NCBI GenBank assembly: GCA_030147645.1 | Contig: JASBUY010000402.1 | Span: 1 to 5,808 of the forward strand | Reading direction: 5' to 3' | Length of the DNA: 5,808 bases | Source: Aquabacter sp. | GTDB taxonomy: Bacteria > Pseudomonadota > Alphaproteobacteria > Rhizobiales > Xanthobacteraceae | Shown: piece by piece, positions 5,789 to 5,808 of the stretch | Position numbering within the stretch: the stretch's first letter is position 1 | How the letters are laid out: every line of letters starts with the position of its first letter | Program-made: the position numbers and the translations under genes | Notes under the pieces: generated by a model | Seen by the model: only the letters and a program-made list of their open reading frames with translations | Told to the model about the DNA's origin: nothing | The model's database searches: none

Positions 5789-5808
5789 GGGTGCCACTTC
5801 AGGAAATT

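Larger units (their letters stand above)
5673..5808 (-). repeat. Right arm of inverted duplication, running off the window edge
   Basis: Read on the - strand from 5808, this arm gives the end of a HisH (NFLKWHP then stop at 5787-5785), a GTGA overlap, and the start of a HisA. Differences from the left arm fall in eight codons. Five are silent and three change an amino acid: Arg to His in HisH, Ser to Ala and Gly to Ala in HisA. The copy reaches the last base, so its true length is unknown. In + orientation it replaces the remainder of the authentic hisA. Confidence 0.93.

Noticed and set aside
5321..5797. 158-residue - strand reading frame that begins like HisA
   Set aside because: Only the first part (to about 5673) is the inverted hisA fragment. 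The remainder is the antisense of authentic hisA and hisH, so this is a chimera-made frame and not a gene.
1..5808. CRISPR array, tRNA/rRNA, insertion sequence, toxin-antitoxin or defence system
   Set aside because: No regularly spaced repeats, RNA-gene signatures, transposase motifs or defence genes were seen; all coding content outside the fold-back is housekeeping or unknown small proteins.

Overview
The window looks like a piece of an alphaproteobacterial genome, most likely Rhizobiales/Hyphomicrobiales and perhaps near Xanthobacteraceae. The evidence is very high GC with strong G/C third-position bias, HslU, HslV and HisB sequences of alphaproteobacterial type, and the order hslU-hslV / hisB-DUF2628-hisH-hisA, which is common in that order. 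The taxonomy is recalled from family knowledge and was not searched. Both ends cut through genes, so this may be a complete short contig, possibly metagenomic.

Layout. Positions 1-600 (+) hold the C-terminal part of a TPR-type protein. It converges on a leftward block, 652-3388 (-), transcribed in the order alpha/beta-hydrolase, hslV, hslU. HslV is the threonine peptidase and HslU the AAA+ unfoldase of the two-component HslUV protease. A 305-bp divergent intergenic region (3389-3693) carries a candidate promoter for the hydrolase and two inverted-repeat elements. Rightward from 3694 runs a histidine-biosynthesis cluster: hisB, a small DUF2628-type membrane protein, hisH and the beginning of hisA. 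The last two junctions overlap (ATGA and GTGA), which indicates translational coupling.

How the genes work together. HisB makes imidazole acetol phosphate. HisH supplies ammonia to HisF (not in the window) for the cyclase step that makes imidazole glycerol phosphate, the HisB substrate. HisA makes the HisF substrate PRFAR. HslU docks on HslV to unfold proteins and feed them in for degradation. The hydrolase and the DUF2628 protein have no assigned role in either process.

The most notable feature is at the right end. hisA runs normally for 81 codons and then breaks. The remaining 136 bases are an inverted copy of the hisH/hisA junction (5421-5556), with 10 mismatches that are mostly silent at codon level. 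The switch falls in an 11-nt stretch shared by both sequences. This looks like a fold-back chimera joining two related strains or alleles rather than a new biological system. Annotation to the right of about 5673 should not be trusted as genome structure. I found no convincing new system; the rest is conserved housekeeping sequence.
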